A stretch of DNA of 64,000 nucleotides. Source: Ridgeia piscesae (taxonomy: Eukaryota; Annelida; Polychaeta; Sabellida; Siboglinidae). Under the pieces are notes generated by a model. It was not told where the DNA came from, did not search any database, and saw only the letters and a list, made by a program, of their open reading frames with translations. The stretch covers positions 1 to 64,000 of the forward strand of contig JAODUO010000073.1 in the NCBI GenBank assembly GCA_025642075.2, written 5' to 3'. The translations under genes were made by a program, and so were the position numbers. This document shows, piece after piece, positions 32,431 through 45,900 of the stretch. Each line of letters opens with the position of its first letter. Positions within the stretch are counted from its first letter, which is position 1.

Positions 32431-32810
32431 CGTCAACTTGTTTGTGTCTGCGATTCACTTGTCAGCTTCACAGTCCAGTGCATATGGCCACAAGTTCATG
32501 AGATATCGCCCTCCACACCACAAACCCCGCTAATAGCGACTTACACCAAAAAGTTAGAACCAAAGTAGCACGGCTCACCTTTCTCTATGACCTTATTGGT
32601 GGTAGTATGTCACTATAAATGTGGCGATGGCATTCACTGGACTCAACCAGTTTGAACAAACACCCAAGACCTTCCCGCCCATTGCTCTAAAAACAACCAA
32701 CCCATCATCTTGTACACAGAAGACATCAAAGAATCAGTCATATTCTTCATCAGCTGTGTCTCAGTCTTCTTCAGAATCGCCCAGAATATTGAACATAACC
32801 TGAAACCAGT

Positions 32811-32880
32811 CATGCTCATGACCAGGGCTATCTGTCCCATGAAGTGTATCATCTGAAGGGAACTTATTGGTTCATGCACT
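32811..32880 (+). repeat. Single diverged copy of the 63-bp repeat
   Basis: CTATCTGTCCCATGAAGTGT and the following TCATCTGAAGGGAACTTATT match the 63-bp units at 42727-42935. The two locations flank the 30-bp arrays on either side. Confidence 0.85.
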
Positions 32881-33046
32881 TGGCAAAGTTAGCGCAAACT
32901 AACCAATTCCAATGGTAATCACAATTTTAACATCAGTGGTTAAACTACCCTGAATATATATTGAAAGTGCATGTATGTTAGTGAAGTCATCATGATACAT
33001 TTCCCAGTACTGTCACTTGGTCGGCTTGATAATAAGTGGTATCAAC

Positions 33047-36000
33047 AATCTCCTCTGTTGAGATGTCTGGGACAACAATCTCCTCTGTTGAGATGGCTGG
33101 GACAAGAATCTCCTCTGTTGAGATGGCTGGGACAACAATCTCCTCTGTTGAGATGGCTGGGACAATTCCCGTTGAGATGGCTGGGACAACAATCCCTCTG
33201 TTGAGATGGCTGGGACAACAATCTCCTCTGTTGAGATGTCTGGGACAACAATCTCCTCTGTTGAGATGGCTGGGACAACAATCTCCTCTGTTGAGATGTC
33301 TGGGACAACAATCTCCTCTGTTGAGATGGCTGGGACAACAATCTCCTCTGTTGAGATGGCTGGGACAACAATCTCCTCTGTTGAGATGGCTGGGACAACA
33401 ATATCCTCTGTTGAGATGGCTGGGACAACAATCTCCTCTGTTGAGATGTCTGGGACAACATTCTCCTCTGTTGAGATGGCTGGGATAACAGTCTCCTCTG
33501 TTGAGATGTCTGGGACAACAATCTCCTCTGTTGAGATGTCTGGGACAACAGTCTCCTCTGTTGAGATGGCTGGGAGAACAATCTCCTCTGTTGAGATGGC
33601 TGGGACAACAATCTCCTCTGTTGAGATGGCTGGGACAACAATCTCCCCTGTTGAGATCGCTGGGACAACAATTTCTTCTGTTGAGATGGCTGGGACAACA
33701 ATCTCCTCTGTTGAGATGGCTGGGACAACAGTCTCCTCTGTTGAGATGGCTGGGACAACAATCCCCTCTGTTGAGGTGGCTGGGACAACAATCTCCTCTG
33801 TTGAGATGGCTGGGACAACAATCCCCTCTGTTGAGATGGCTGGGACAACAATCTCCTCTGTTGAGATGGCTGGGAGAACAATCTCCCCAGTTGAGATGGC
33901 TGGGACAACAATTTCTTCTGTTGAGATGGCTGGGACAACAATCTCCTCTGTTGAGATGGCTGGGACAACAATCTCCTCTGTTGAGATGTCTGGGACAACA
34001 ATCTCCTCTGTTGAGATGGCTGGGACAAGAATCTCCTCTGTTGAGATGGCTGGGACAACAATCTCCTCTGTTGAGATGGCTGGGACAACAATCCCCTCTG
34101 TTGAGATGGCTGGGACAACAATCTCCTCTGTTGAGATGGCTGGGACAACAATCTCCTCTGTTGAGATGGCTGGGACAACAATCTCCTCTGTTGAGATGGC
34201 TGGGACAACAATCTCCTCTGTTGAGATGGCTGGGACAACAATCCCCTCTGTTGAGATGGCTGGGACAACAATCCCCTCTGTTGAGATGGCTGGGACAACA
34301 ATCCCTCTGTTGGAACAACAATCCCTCTGTTGAGATGGCTGGGACAACAATCTCCTCTGTTGAGATGGCTGGGACAACAATCTCCTCTGTTGAGATGGCT
34401 GGGACAACAATCCCCTCTGTTGAGATGGCTGGGACAACAATCTCCTCTGTTGAGATGGCTGGGACAACAATCTCCCTCTGTTGAGATGGCTGGGACAACA
34501 ATCTCCTCTGTTGAGATGGCTGGGACAACAATCTCCTCTGTTGAGATGGCTGGGACAACAATCCCCTCTGTTGAGATGGCTGGGACAACAATCCCTCTGT
34601 TGAGATGGCTGGGACAACAATCCCTCTGTTGAGATGGCTGGGACAACAATCCCCTCTGTTGAGATGGCTGGGACAACAATCTCCCCAGTTGAGATGGCTG
34701 GGACAACAGTCTCCTCTGTTGAGATGGCTGGAACAACAATCTCCTCTGTTGAGATGGCTGGGACAACAATCTCCTCTGTTGAGATGGCTGGGACAACAAT
34801 CTCCTCTGTTGAGATGGCTGGGACAACAATCTCCTCTGTTGAGATGGCTGGGACAACAATCTCCTCTGTTGAGATGGCTGGGACAACAATCTCCTCTGTT
34901 GAGATGGCTGGGACAACAATCTCCTCTGTTGAGATGGCTGGGACAACAATCTCCTCTGTTGAGATGGCTGGGACAACAATCTCCTCTGTTGAGATGGCTG
35001 GGACAACAATCTCCTCTGTTGAGATGGCTGGGACAACAATCTCCTCTGTTGAGATGGCTGGGACAACAGTCTCCTCTGTTGAGATGGCTGGGACAACAAT
35101 CTCCTCTGTTGAGATGGCTGGGACAACAATCTCCCCAGTTGAGATGGCTGGGACAACAATCTCCTCTGTTGAGATGGCTGGGACAACAATCTCCTCTGTT
35201 GAGATGGCTGGGACAACAATCTCCTCTGTTGAGATGGCTGGGACAACAATCTCCTCTGTTGAGATGGCTGGGACAACAATCCCCTCTGTTGAGATGGCTG
35301 GGACAACAATCTCCTCTGTTGAGATGGCTGGGACAACAATCTCCTCTGTTGAGATGGCTGGGACAACAATCTCCTCTGTTGAGATGGCTGGGACAACAAT
35401 CTCCTCTGTTGAGATGGCTGGGACAACAATCTCCTCTGTTGAGATGGCTGGGACAACAATCTCCTCTGTTGAGATGGCTGGGACAACAATCTCCTCTGTT
35501 GAGATGGCTGGGACAACAATCTCCTCTGTTGAGATGGCTGGGACAACAATCTCCTCTGTTGAGATGGCTGGGACAACAATCTCCTCTGTTGAGATGGCTG
35601 GTGACAACAATCTCCTCTGTTGAGATGGCTGGGACAACAATCTCCTCTGTTGAGATGGCTGGGACAACAATCTCCTCTGTTGAGATGGCTGGGACAACAA
35701 TCTCCCCTGTTGAGATGGCTGGGACAACAATCTCCTCTGTTGAGATGGCTGGGACAACAATCTCCCCTGTTGAGATGGCTGGGACAACAGTCTCCTCTGT
35801 TGAGATGGCTGGGACAACAATCTCCTCTGTTGAGATGGCTGGGACAACAATCTCCCCTGTTGAGATGGCTGGGACAACAGTCTCCTCTGTTGAGATGGCT
35901 GGGACAACAATCTCCTCTGTTGAGATGGCTGGGACAACAATCTCCTCTGTTGAGATGGCTGGGACAACAATCTCCTCTGTTGAGATGGCTGGGACAACAA

Positions 36001-37580
36001 TCTCCTCTGTTGAGATGGCTGGGACAACAATCTCCTCTGTTGAGATGGCTGGGACAACAATCTCCTCTGTTGAGATGGCTGGGACAACAATCTCCTCTGT
36101 TGAGATGGCTGGGACAACAATCTCCTCTGTTGAGATGGCTGGGACAACAGTCTCCTCTGTTGAGATGGCTGGGACAACAATCTCCTCTGTTGAGATGGCT
36201 GGGACAACAATCTCCTCTGTTGAGATGGCTGGGACAACAATCTCCTCTGTTGAGATGGCTGGGACAACAATCTCCCCTGTTGAGATGGCTGGGACAACAA
36301 TCTCCTCTGTTGAGATGGCTGGGACAACAATCTCCTCTGTTGAGATGGCTGGGACAACAATCTCCTCTGTTGAGATGGCTGGGACAACAATCTCCTCTGT
36401 TGAGATGGCTGGGACAACAATCTCCTCTGTTGAGATGGCTGGGACAACAATCTCCTCTGTTGAGATGGCTGGGACAACATCTCCCTGTTGAGATGGCTGG
36501 GAAACAATCTCCTCTGTTGAGATGGCTGGGACAACAATCTCCTCTGTTGAGATGGCTGGGACAACAATCTCCCTCTGTTGAGATGGCTGGGACAACAATC
36601 TCCTCTGTTGAGATGCTGGGACAACAATCTCCCCTGTTGAGATGGCTGGGACAACAATCTCCTCTGTTGAGGTGGCTGGGACAACAATCTCCTCTGTTGA
36701 GATGGCTGGGACAACAATCTCCTCTGTTGAGATGGCTGGGACAACAATCTCCTCTGTTGAGATGGCTGGGACAACAATCTCCTCTGTTGAGATGGCTGGG
36801 ACAACAATCTCCTCTGTTGAGATGGCTGGGACAACAATCTCCTCTGTTGAGATGGCTGGGACAACAATCTCCTCTGTTGAGATGGCTGGGACAACAATCT
36901 CCTCTGTTGAGATGGCTGGGACAACAATCTCCTCTGTTGAGGTGGCTGGGACAACAATCCTCTGTTGAGATGGCTGGACAACCTCTGTTGAGATGGCTGG
37001 GACAACAATCTCCTCTGTTGAGATGGCTGGGACAACAATCTCCTCTGTTGAGATGGCTGGGACAACAATCTCCTCTGTTGAGATGGCTGGGACAACAATC
37101 TCCTCTGTTGAGATGGCTGGGACAACAATCTCCTCTGTTGAGATGGCTGGGACAACAATCTCCTCTGTTGAGATGGCTGGGACAACAATCTCCTCTGTTG
37201 AGATGGCTGGGACAACATCTCCTCTGTTGAGATGGCTGGGACAACATCTCCTCTGTTGAGATGGCTGGGACAACAATCTCCTCTGTTGAGATGTCTGGGA
37301 CAACAATCTCCTCTGTTGAGATGGCTGGGACAACAATCTCCTCTGTTGAGATGTCTGGGACAACAATCTCCTCTGTTGAGATGTCTGGGACAACAATCTC
37401 CTCTGTTGAGATGGCTGGGACAACAATCTCCTCTGTTGAGATGGCTGGGACAACAGTCTCCTCTGTTGAGATGGCTGGGACAACAATCTCCTCTGTTGAG
37501 ATGGCTGGGACAACATCTCCTCTGTTGAGATGTCTGGGACAACAATCTCCCTGTTGAGATGTCTGGGACAACATCTCCCT
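33047..37580. repeat. 30-bp minisatellite, block 1
   Basis: About 150 units of 30 bp, TGGGACAACAATCTCCTCTG followed by TTGAGATGGC. Variants include ATGTC for ATGGC, CAGTC for CAATC, CCCCTCTG and CCCCAGTT. Because the unit is ten codons without stops in five of six frames, three overlapping minus-strand ORFs of about 1500 codons appear (repeats such as AISTEEIVVP); these are not genes. ATGTC units concentrate at both ends of the block. Confidence 0.97.
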
Positions 37581-38098
37581 TTAGACTACAACAGTCTCCT
37601 TTGAACTGGGAAAAATCTCTCACCTGTTAATCTTGACAACGTTCGTGAGATGGATGGGCAACATCGGCCTTTGTTCAATGCTTGAAACATCCCCCAGGAG
37701 ACGAACAGTCTCTCTGTTGAGATGGCTGGGCCAGGTCTCCCGTTATGCTTCATCCCGTTGAGTTTGGGACAAAATATCACCCAGTATGCATATAGCTGGA
37801 GACAAGCATTCTCTGTTAGATCTGACACCAGCAATCTCCTGGAAATGGCAAATGAAATCATTTTTTTAAGATGGTTACAACAAATTTAACTGTTGTGAGA
37901 TAAACAATTCATTGAGTTGGCTACAAAGCTTCTGTTTAATCAGGGGAGTATTCAGTATTTATTGAGATGGCTTGGGGGGAACCCCACAAAATTTTAATGT
38001 TAAGAAAGGCTACAAAATTCCTTAAAGGTCATTGACAAATTCTGTTTAATGGTACAAAGTTATTAGATAAGATAAAAATTACCTTTATTGGGAAAAGG
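37581..38098. other. Scrambled copy of the 40919-41420 flank between array blocks
   Basis: The order of landmarks matches 40919-41420: CCTGGAAAT, GAACTGTTGTGAGATAAA, GGGGAGTATTCAGTATTTAT, GGTTGGGGGG-type and so on. The first 280 bp are interspersed with pieces of the 30-bp unit (for example GTTGAGATGGCTGGGCCAGG). It is a duplicated copy of exon plus intron flank, corrupted by gene conversion or by consensus error. Confidence 0.7.
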
Positions 38099-40905
38099 CT
38101 GGGGCAACAATCCCCTGTTGAGATGGCTGGGACAACAATCTCCTCTGTTGAGTGGCTGGGACAACAATCTCCTCTGTTGAGATGGCTGGGACAACAATCT
38201 CCTCTGTTGAGATGGCTGGGACAACAAACTCCTCTGTTGAGATGGCTGGGACAACAATCTCCTCTGTTGAGATGGCTGGGACCAATCTCCTCTGTTGAGA
38301 TGGCTGGGACAACAATCTCCTCTGTTGAGATGTCTGGGACAACAATCTCCCCTGTTGAGATGGCTGGGACAACAATCTCCTCTGTTTAGGTGGCTGGGAC
38401 AACAATCTCCTCTGTTGAGATGGCTGGGACAACAATCTCCTCTGTTGAGATGGCTGGGACAACAATCTCCTCTGTTGAGATGGCTGGGACAACAATCTCC
38501 TCTGTTGAGATGGCTGGGACAACAATCCCCTCTGTTGAGATGGCTGGGACAACAATCTCCTCTGTTGAGGTGGCTGGGACAACAATCTCCTCTGTTGAGA
38601 TGGCTGGGACAACAATCTCCTCTGTTGAGATGGCTGGGACAACAATCTCCTCTGTTGAGATGGCTGGGACAACAATCTCCTCTGTTTAGATGGCTGGGAA
38701 AAATTTCCCCTGTTGAGATGGCTGGGACAACAATCTCCTCTGTTGAGATGGCTGGGACAACAGTCTCCTCTGTTGAGATGGCTGGGACAACAGTCTCCTC
38801 TGTTGAGATGGCTGGGACAACAGTCTCCTCTGTTGAGATGTCTGGGACAACAATCTCCTCTGTTGAGATGGCTGGGACAACAGTCTCCTCTGTTGAGATG
38901 GCTGGGACAACAGTCTCCTCTGTTGAGATGTCTGGGACAACAATCTCCTCTGTTGAGATGGCTGGGACAACAGTCTCCTCTGTTGAGATGGCTGGGACAA
39001 CAGTCTCCTCTGTTGAGATGGCTGGGACAACAGTCTCCTCTGTTGAGATGTCTGGGACAACAATCTCCTCTGTTGAGATGGCTGGGACAACAATCTCCTC
39101 TGTTGAGATGGCTGGGACAACAATCTCCCCTGTTTAGATGGCTGGACAACATCTCCCCCGTTGAGATGGCTGTGACAACAATCTCCTCTTTTAGATGGCT
39201 GGGACAAAATCTCCTCTGTTGAGATGGCTGGGACAACAATCTCCTCTGTTGAGATGGCTGGGACAACAATCTCCCCAGTTGAGATGGCTGGGACAACAAC
39301 CCCCTGTTGAGATTTGGGGCAACAATCTCCCCAGTTGAGATGGCTGGGACAACAATCTCCTCTGTTGAAGGGGGGACAACAATCTCCTCTGTTGAGATGG
39401 CTGGGACAACAACCCCTGTTGAGATGGCTGGGACAACAATCTCCCTGTTGAGATGGCTGGGACAACAATCTCCCCTGTTGAGATGGCTGGGAAACAATTC
39501 CCCTGTTGAGATGGCTGGGACAACAATCTCCTCTGTTGAGATGTCTGGGACAACAATCTCCCCTGTTGAGATGGCTGGGACAACAATCTCCTCTGTTGAG
39601 ATGGCTGGGACAACAATCTCCTCTGTTGAGATGGCTGGGACAACAATCTCCTGTTGAGATGGCTGGGGGAACAATCTCCTCTGTTGAGATGGCTGGGACA
39701 ACAATCTCCTCTGTTGAGATGGCTGGGACAACAATATCCTCTGTTGAGATGGCTGGGACAACATCTCCTCTGTTGAGATGGCTGGGAAACAGTCTCCTCT
39801 GTTGAGATGGCTGGGACAACAGTCTCCTCTGTTGAGATGGCTGGACAACAATCTCCTCTGTTGAGATGTCTGGGACAACAATCTCCTCTGTTGAGATGGC
39901 TGGGACAACATTCCCCTGTTGAGATGGCTGGGAAACAGTCTCCTCTGTTGAGATGGCTGGGACAACAGTCTCCTCTGTTGAGATGTCTGGGACAACAATC
40001 TCCCCTGTTGAGATGGCTGGGACAACATCTCCTCTGTTGAGATGGCTGGGACAACAGTCTCCTCTGTTGAGATGCTGGGACAACAATCTCCTCTGTTGAG
40101 ATGGCTGGGACAACAATCTCCTCTGTTGAGATGGCTGGGACAACAATCTCCTCTGTTGAGATGGCTGGGACAACAGTCTCCTCTGTTGAGATGGCTGGGA
40201 CAACAATCTCCCCTGTTGAGATGGCTGGGACAACAATCTCCCCTGTTGAGATGGCTGGGACAACAATCTCCCCTGTTGAGATGGCTGTGACAACAGTCTC
40301 CTCTGTTGAGATGGCTGTGACAACAATCTCCTCTGTTGAGATGGCTGGGACAACAATCTCCTCTGTTGAGATGGCTGGGACAACAATCTCCTCTGTTGAG
40401 ATGGCTGGGACAACAATCTCCCCAGTTGAGATGGCTGGGACAACAGTCTCCTCTGTTGGGGCTGGGACAACAATCTCCTCTGTTGAGGTGGCTGGGACAA
40501 CAATTCCCCTGTTGAGGTGGCTGGGACAACAATCTCCTCTGTTGAGATGGCTGGGACAACAATCTCCTCTGTTGAGATGGCTGGGACAACAATCTCCTCT
40601 GTTGAGATGGCTGGGACAACAATCTCCTCTGTTGAGGTGGCTGGGACAACAATCTCCTCTGTTGAGGGGCTGGGACAACAATCTCCTCTGTTGAGATGGC
40701 TGGGACAACAATCTCCTCTGTTGAGATGGCTGGGACAACAATCTCCTCTGTTGAGATGTCTGGGACAACAATCTCCCTGTTGAGATGGCTGGGACAAAAC
40801 AATTCCCAGTTCAACAATCTCCTCTGTTGAGATGGCTGGGACAACAATCTCCTCTGTTGAGATGTCTGGGACAACAATCTCCTCTGTTGAGATGTCTGGG
40901 ACAAC
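38099..40905. repeat. 30-bp minisatellite, block 2
   Basis: About 93 units of the same 30-bp sequence as block 1, with more indels (missing bases in CAACATCTCC, GGAAACAATC, GATGCTGGG). Runs of CAGTC units lie around 38760-39030. Its right end abuts the P2X7-like exon. Confidence 0.97.
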
Positions 40906-40918
40906 ACTGTTTTAATAC

Positions 40919-41148
40919 CAGTTCTCCACTTGCACTGGGGAATCTCTCACGTATCTTCAGCACAACGCAGCTGGGGATGACCCGTCGGACCTTTGTGTCA
41001 AGTTGACCATGCCGCCACGGAACGAACTGTCTGTATGCTGCATGGCCAGGGCTGCCTTATCTTCTCCCGGGTTTTGGGCAAATATATCCACCCAGTATGA
41101 CATATTAATCTGGAGCACAAGCAGTTCCAGACACACCAGGTCAATCTC
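40919..41148 (-). pseudogene. Exon resembling the P2X7-type intracellular cysteine/zinc domain
   Basis: After the acceptor TTATTTCCAG the frame reads EIDLVCLELLVLQINMSYW, AALAMQHTDSSFRGGMVNL and TQRSDG. In a frame shifted by one it continues VIPSCVVLKIRERFPSASGE, ending at a GT donor (40918). The end is characteristic of the P2X7 C-terminal-like domain found in many invertebrate proteins (R.VIPSC-V..IR..FP), and the preceding part fits its '.D..VLELA...' helix. The frameshift makes this copy a probable pseudogene. The 30-bp array starts directly downstream. Confidence 0.55.
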
Positions 41149-41499
41149 CTGGAAATAAATAAATGCTTTTTTTAACAAATGTTACATCATTGAACTGTTG
41201 TGAGATAAATAATCATTGAGTTTTCATATAAGCTGCTTGTAAACCTGTTGATATGAATCAGGGGAGTATTCAGTATTTATATGCAGATGGTTGGGGGGAT
41301 TTACCACAGCAAATTATAATGAAAATGTAAAGTTAATGGCATTCATAAATTATAAATGGTCATTGTCATTATGTGAATGTATAAGTTATTATTGTATAAT
41401 TGATACCTTGAGCACTTTATTGGAAATCGGCATGTCATTCAGTTCTTCACAGAATAACAAATCATGTTAGTGTCTGCCATATGCAACTTCAACAAAGGT

Positions 41500-41860
41500 T
41501 GTTTGTGATTTCAAAGAAAACTTGTCATGTCACCTATTTTAATGTTCACATGCTGTCTGTCCACCAACACACTCCTCTGGTGACCACCCGCCCTCACCAC
41601 CTTCAGGACAGTGTCCCTGTGATATTCCTCAGGATGGAGCCTCCTGTGGTGGAGGGCCAGATCCATTGGGTTTCTGAACCTTCCCCCACACATCACATGT
41701 CAACCAACTCAACACCCTCGGTTCACTTTCCTCCTGCGCTGCAGGTGTCATTGAGGGGGCAGTGGCCCCATCTTCCATCATTCTCCTTAGAGATCTCTTA
41801 CTGAGACACACGTACAACGCCGCAGGATAAACCGCCCAACGGCGAGGGCAGAACATTTGG
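41500..41860 (-). other. Open minus-strand stretch, possible upstream exon
   Basis: Two overlapping frames are open, one with EPRVLSWLTCDVWGKVQKP, the other with GHQRSVLVDRQHVNIKIGD before a possible donor (AAAATAG|GTGACA). They could be an upstream exon of the P2X7-like relic, but no motif proves it. A lone diverged copy of the 30-bp unit lies at about 41961-41992. Confidence 0.25.
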
Positions 41861-42118
41861 CTACTGGTATATTACGACCAGTACCCGGGTTGGACCATAT
41901 GGAGGCAGTTCTGCCATTCCCAACCCAAAGGTTACAATTATGAAAAGTACACATATTTGTTCCTCTGTTGAAATGGCAGGGACAACAATCTCTTTTGTGT
42001 AAAAAGCGAAATATTTGGTAATGTGCACATTAAACAATTGTTGGTAACTTATCCATGGTTAATTTTCATTTGTGAAATTACCTGTGTTGGGCGAATGTGG
42101 GCTTCCTTCAAGCTGTTA

Positions 42119-42142
42119 TCTCTCTCTCTCTCTCTCTCTCTT
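42119..42142. repeat. (TC)n microsatellite
   Basis: About eleven TC dinucleotides. Confidence 0.95.
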
Positions 42143-42726
42143 CTCTATGTCAGCTCGACTGAGCTGACTGCTTCTCACTCTGCCATATCTTCTTGTTCAC
42201 CCACCTCTGCCTCGTCTGCCGCCAGGTGACATCTAGCAACATAAACAGCTCAGCTTTTTACACAAATAGCCTTGTTGAATCGTGCAATTTAAAAATAAAT
42301 GACATCCTATATTATGATAACAATGCAGACATTTGTGGAGTGGAAAATATAGCTGGACTGTGTCTGTGGAAAATAAAAAGGATACATTCCCCACTTGGTC
42401 GGCTGCTCTGTGCAACCTGACAGCCGTCCCACACATTTTGGGTTTAATGTGTAATGTGGAGGATGACTAGTGTCCCACATTGTGTAGTCAGCTTTGGGCA
42501 AGAATGAGCCAGGTTACAAACAACTGAATGATCTTGATAGTCTTGGTTGCTTGCAATGTCATGAGAAGATCATTCGTCAGCTCGGCAATGTCATCATTCA
42601 GCTGAAGTGGAATAAGCCAAATTGGAATTAGTTGAATTATTGTAACCTCAACATCACATGACAAGTGTTAATGCTTATCTATGGTAGTAAACATACATAA
42701 ACACTGCACAGATAGTATCACTGTGT

Positions 42727-42935
42727 TATGCTCCTGACCCGGTCTATATGTCCCATGAAGTGTGTCATTTGAAGGGAACTTGTTGGTCTTGTGCTCATGA
42801 CCTGGGCTATCTGTCCCATGAAGTGTGTCATTTGAAGGGAACTTGTTGGTCTTGTGCTCATGACCTGGGCTATCTGTCCCATGAAGTGTGTCATTTGAAG
42901 GGAACTTGTTGGTCTTGTGCTCATGACCTGGTCAC
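42727..42935. repeat. 63-bp tandem repeat
   Basis: Just over three units of 63 bp, with CTATCTGTCCCATGAAGTGT, GTCATTTGAAGGGAACTTGT and TGGTCTTGTGCTCATGACCT. The last unit runs straight into the 33-bp array through the shared words GGTCACTC. A related single copy lies at 32811-32880. Confidence 0.95.
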
Positions 42936-45900
42936 TCTTCTCTATAAGTTAGTGCTCCTGCTGGTCACTCTTCTCTGTTAATTAGTGCTCCTGCTGGTCA
43001 CCCTTCTCTATTAGTTAGTGATCCTGCTGGTCACTCTTCTGTATTAGTTAGTGATCCTGCTTGTCACTCTTCTCTATTAGTTAGTGCTCCTGGTGGTCAC
43101 TCTTCTCTATTAGTTAGTGCTCCTGCTGGTCACTCTTCTCTATTAGTTAGTGCTCCTGTTGGTCACTCTTCTCTATTAGTTAGTGCTCCTGCTGGTCACT
43201 CTTCTCTATTAGTTAGTGCTCCTGGTGGTCACTCTTCTCTATTAGTTAGTGCTCCTGGTGGTCACTCTTCTCTATTAGTTAGTGCTCCTGCTGGTCACTC
43301 TTCTCTATTAGTTAGTGCTCCTGCTGGTCACTCTTCTCTATTAGTTAGTGCTCCTGTGGTCACTCTTCTCTATTAGTTAGTGCTCCTGCTAGTCACTCTT
43401 CTCTATTAGTTAGTGCTCCTGCTGGTCACTCTTCTCTATTAGTTAGTGCTCCTGGTGGTCACTCTTCTCTATTAGTTAGTGCTCCTGCTTGTCACTCTTC
43501 TCTATTAGTTAGTGCTCCTGGTGGTCACTCTTCTCTATTAGTTAGTGCTCCTGGTGGTCACTCTTCTCTATTAGTTAGTGCTCCTGCTGGTCACTCTTCT
43601 CTATTAGTTAGTGCTCCTGCTGGTCACTCTTCTCTATTAGTTAGTGCTCCTGCTGGTCACTCTTCTCTATTAGTTAGTGCTCCTGCGTGGTCACTCTTCT
43701 CTATTAGTTAGTGCTCCTGGTGGTCACTCTTCTCTATTAGTTAGTGATCCTGGTGGTCACTCTTCTCTATTAGTTAGTGCTACTGGTGGTCACTCTTCTC
43801 TATTAGTTAGTGCTCCTGGTGGTCACTCTTCTCTATTAGTTAGTGCTCCTGCTTGTCACTCTTCTCTATTAGTTAGTGATCCTGCTGGTCACTCTTCTCT
43901 GTTAATTAGTGCTCCTGGTGGTCACTCTTCTCTATTAGTTAGTGCTCCTGGTGGTCACTCTTCTCTATTAGTTAGTGCTCCTGCTGGTCACTCTTCTCTA
44001 TTAGTTAGTGCTCCTGTTGGTCACTCTTCTCTATTAGTTAGTGCTCCTGCTGGTCACTCTTCTCTATTAGTTAGTGATCCTGCTGGTCACTCTTCTCTAT
44101 TAGTTAGTGATCCTGCTGGTCACTCTTCTCTATTAGTTAGTGATCCTGCTGGTCACTCTTCTCTATTAGTTAGTGCTCCTGTTGGTCACTCTTCTCTATT
44201 AGTTAGTGCTCCTGCTGGTCACTCTTCTCTATTAGTTAGTGCTCCTGCTGGTCACTCTTCTCTATTAGTTAGTGCTCCTGGTGGTCACTCTTCTCTATTA
44301 GTTAGTGCTCCTGCTGGTCACTCTTCTCTATTAGTTAGTGATCCTGCTGGTCACTCTTCTCTATTAGTTAGTGATCCTGCTGGTCACTCTTCTCTATTAG
44401 TTAGTGCTCCTGTTGGTCACTCTTCTCTATTAGTTAGTGATCCTGCTGGTCACTCTTCTCTATTAGTTAGTGCTCCTGCTGGTCACTCTTCTCTATTAGT
44501 TAGTGCTCCTGTTGGTCACTCTTCTCTATTAGTTAGTGATCCTGCTGGTCACTCTTCTCTATTAGTTAGTGCTCCTGCTGGTCACTCTTCTCTATTAGTT
44601 AGTGCTCCTGTTGGTCACTCTTCTCTATTAGTTAGTGCTCCTGTTGGTCACTCTTCTCTATTAGTTAGTGCTCCTGCTGGTCACTCTTCTCTATTAGTTA
44701 GTGCTCCTGCTGGTCACTCTTCTCTATTAGTTAGTGCTCCTGTTGGTCACTCTTCTCTATTAGTTAGTGATCCTGCTGGTCACTCTTCTCTATTAGTTAG
44801 TGCTCCTGCTGGTCACTCTTCTCTATTAGTTAGTGCTCCTGTTGGTCACTCTTCTCTATTAGTTAGTGCTCCTGCTGGTCACTCTTCTCTATTAGTTAGT
44901 GCTCCTGCTGGTCACTCTTCTCTATTAGTTAGTGCTCCTGTTGGTCACTCTTCTCTATTAGTTAGTGCTCCTGTTGGTCACTCTTCTCTATTAGTTAGTG
45001 CTCCTGCTGGTCACTCTTCTCTATTAGTTAGTGCTCCTGCTGGTCACTCTTCTCTATTAGTTAGTGCTCCTGTGGTCACTCTTCTCTATTAGTTAGTGCT
45101 CCTGCTGGTCACTCTTCTCTATTAGTTAGTGCTCCTGCTGGTCACTCTTCTCTATTAGTTAGTGCTCCTGTGGTCACTCTTCTCTATTAGTTAGTGCTCC
45201 TGCTGGTCACTCTTCTCTATTAGTTAGTGCTCCTGTGGTCACTCTTCTCTATTAGTTAGTGCTCCTGTGGTCACTCTTCTCTATTAGTTAGTGCTCCTGT
45301 GGTCACTCTTCTCTATTAGTTAGTGCTCCTGCTGGTCACTCTTCTCTATTAGTTAGTGCTCCTGTTGGTCACTCTTCTCTATTAGTTAGTGCTCCTGCTG
45401 GTCACTCTTCTCTATTAGTTAGTGCTCCTGCTGGTCACTCTTCTCTTTATTAGTGCTCCTGGTGGTCACTCTTCTCTATTAGTTAGTGCTCCTGCTGGTC
45501 ACTCTTCTCTATTAGTTAGTGATCCTGCTGGTCACTCTTCTCTATTAGTTAGTGCTCCTGCTGGTCACTCTTCTCTATTAGTTAGTGCTCCTGCTGGTCA
45601 CTCTTCTCTATTAGTTAGTGCTCCTGCTGGTCACTCTTCTCTATAAGTTAGTGCTCCTGCTGGTCACTCTTCTCTATTAGTTAGTGCTCCTGGTGGTCAC
45701 TCTTCTCTATTAGTTAGTGCTCCTGCTGGTCACTCTTCTCTATTAGTTAGTGCTCCTGCTGGTCACTCTTCTCTATTAGTTAGTGCTCCTGGTGGTCACT
45801 CTTCTCTATTAGTTAGTGCTCCTGTGGTCACTCTTCTCTATTAGTTAGTGCTCCTGTGGTCACTCTTCTCTATTAGTTAGTGCTCCTGCTGGTCACTCTT

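Noticed and set aside
32990..40907. Minus-strand ORFs of 1508, 1510, 1536 and 940 codons, and plus-strand ORFs up to 628 codons
   Set aside because: They are the 30-bp array read in different frames; several overlap fully with equal quality, and the peptides are pure 10-residue repeats.
43677..45646. ORF of 471 codons with GHSSLLVSAPA repeats
   Set aside because: 33-bp minisatellite; units with 1-bp deletions break the frame and no start or conserved flank supports a gene.
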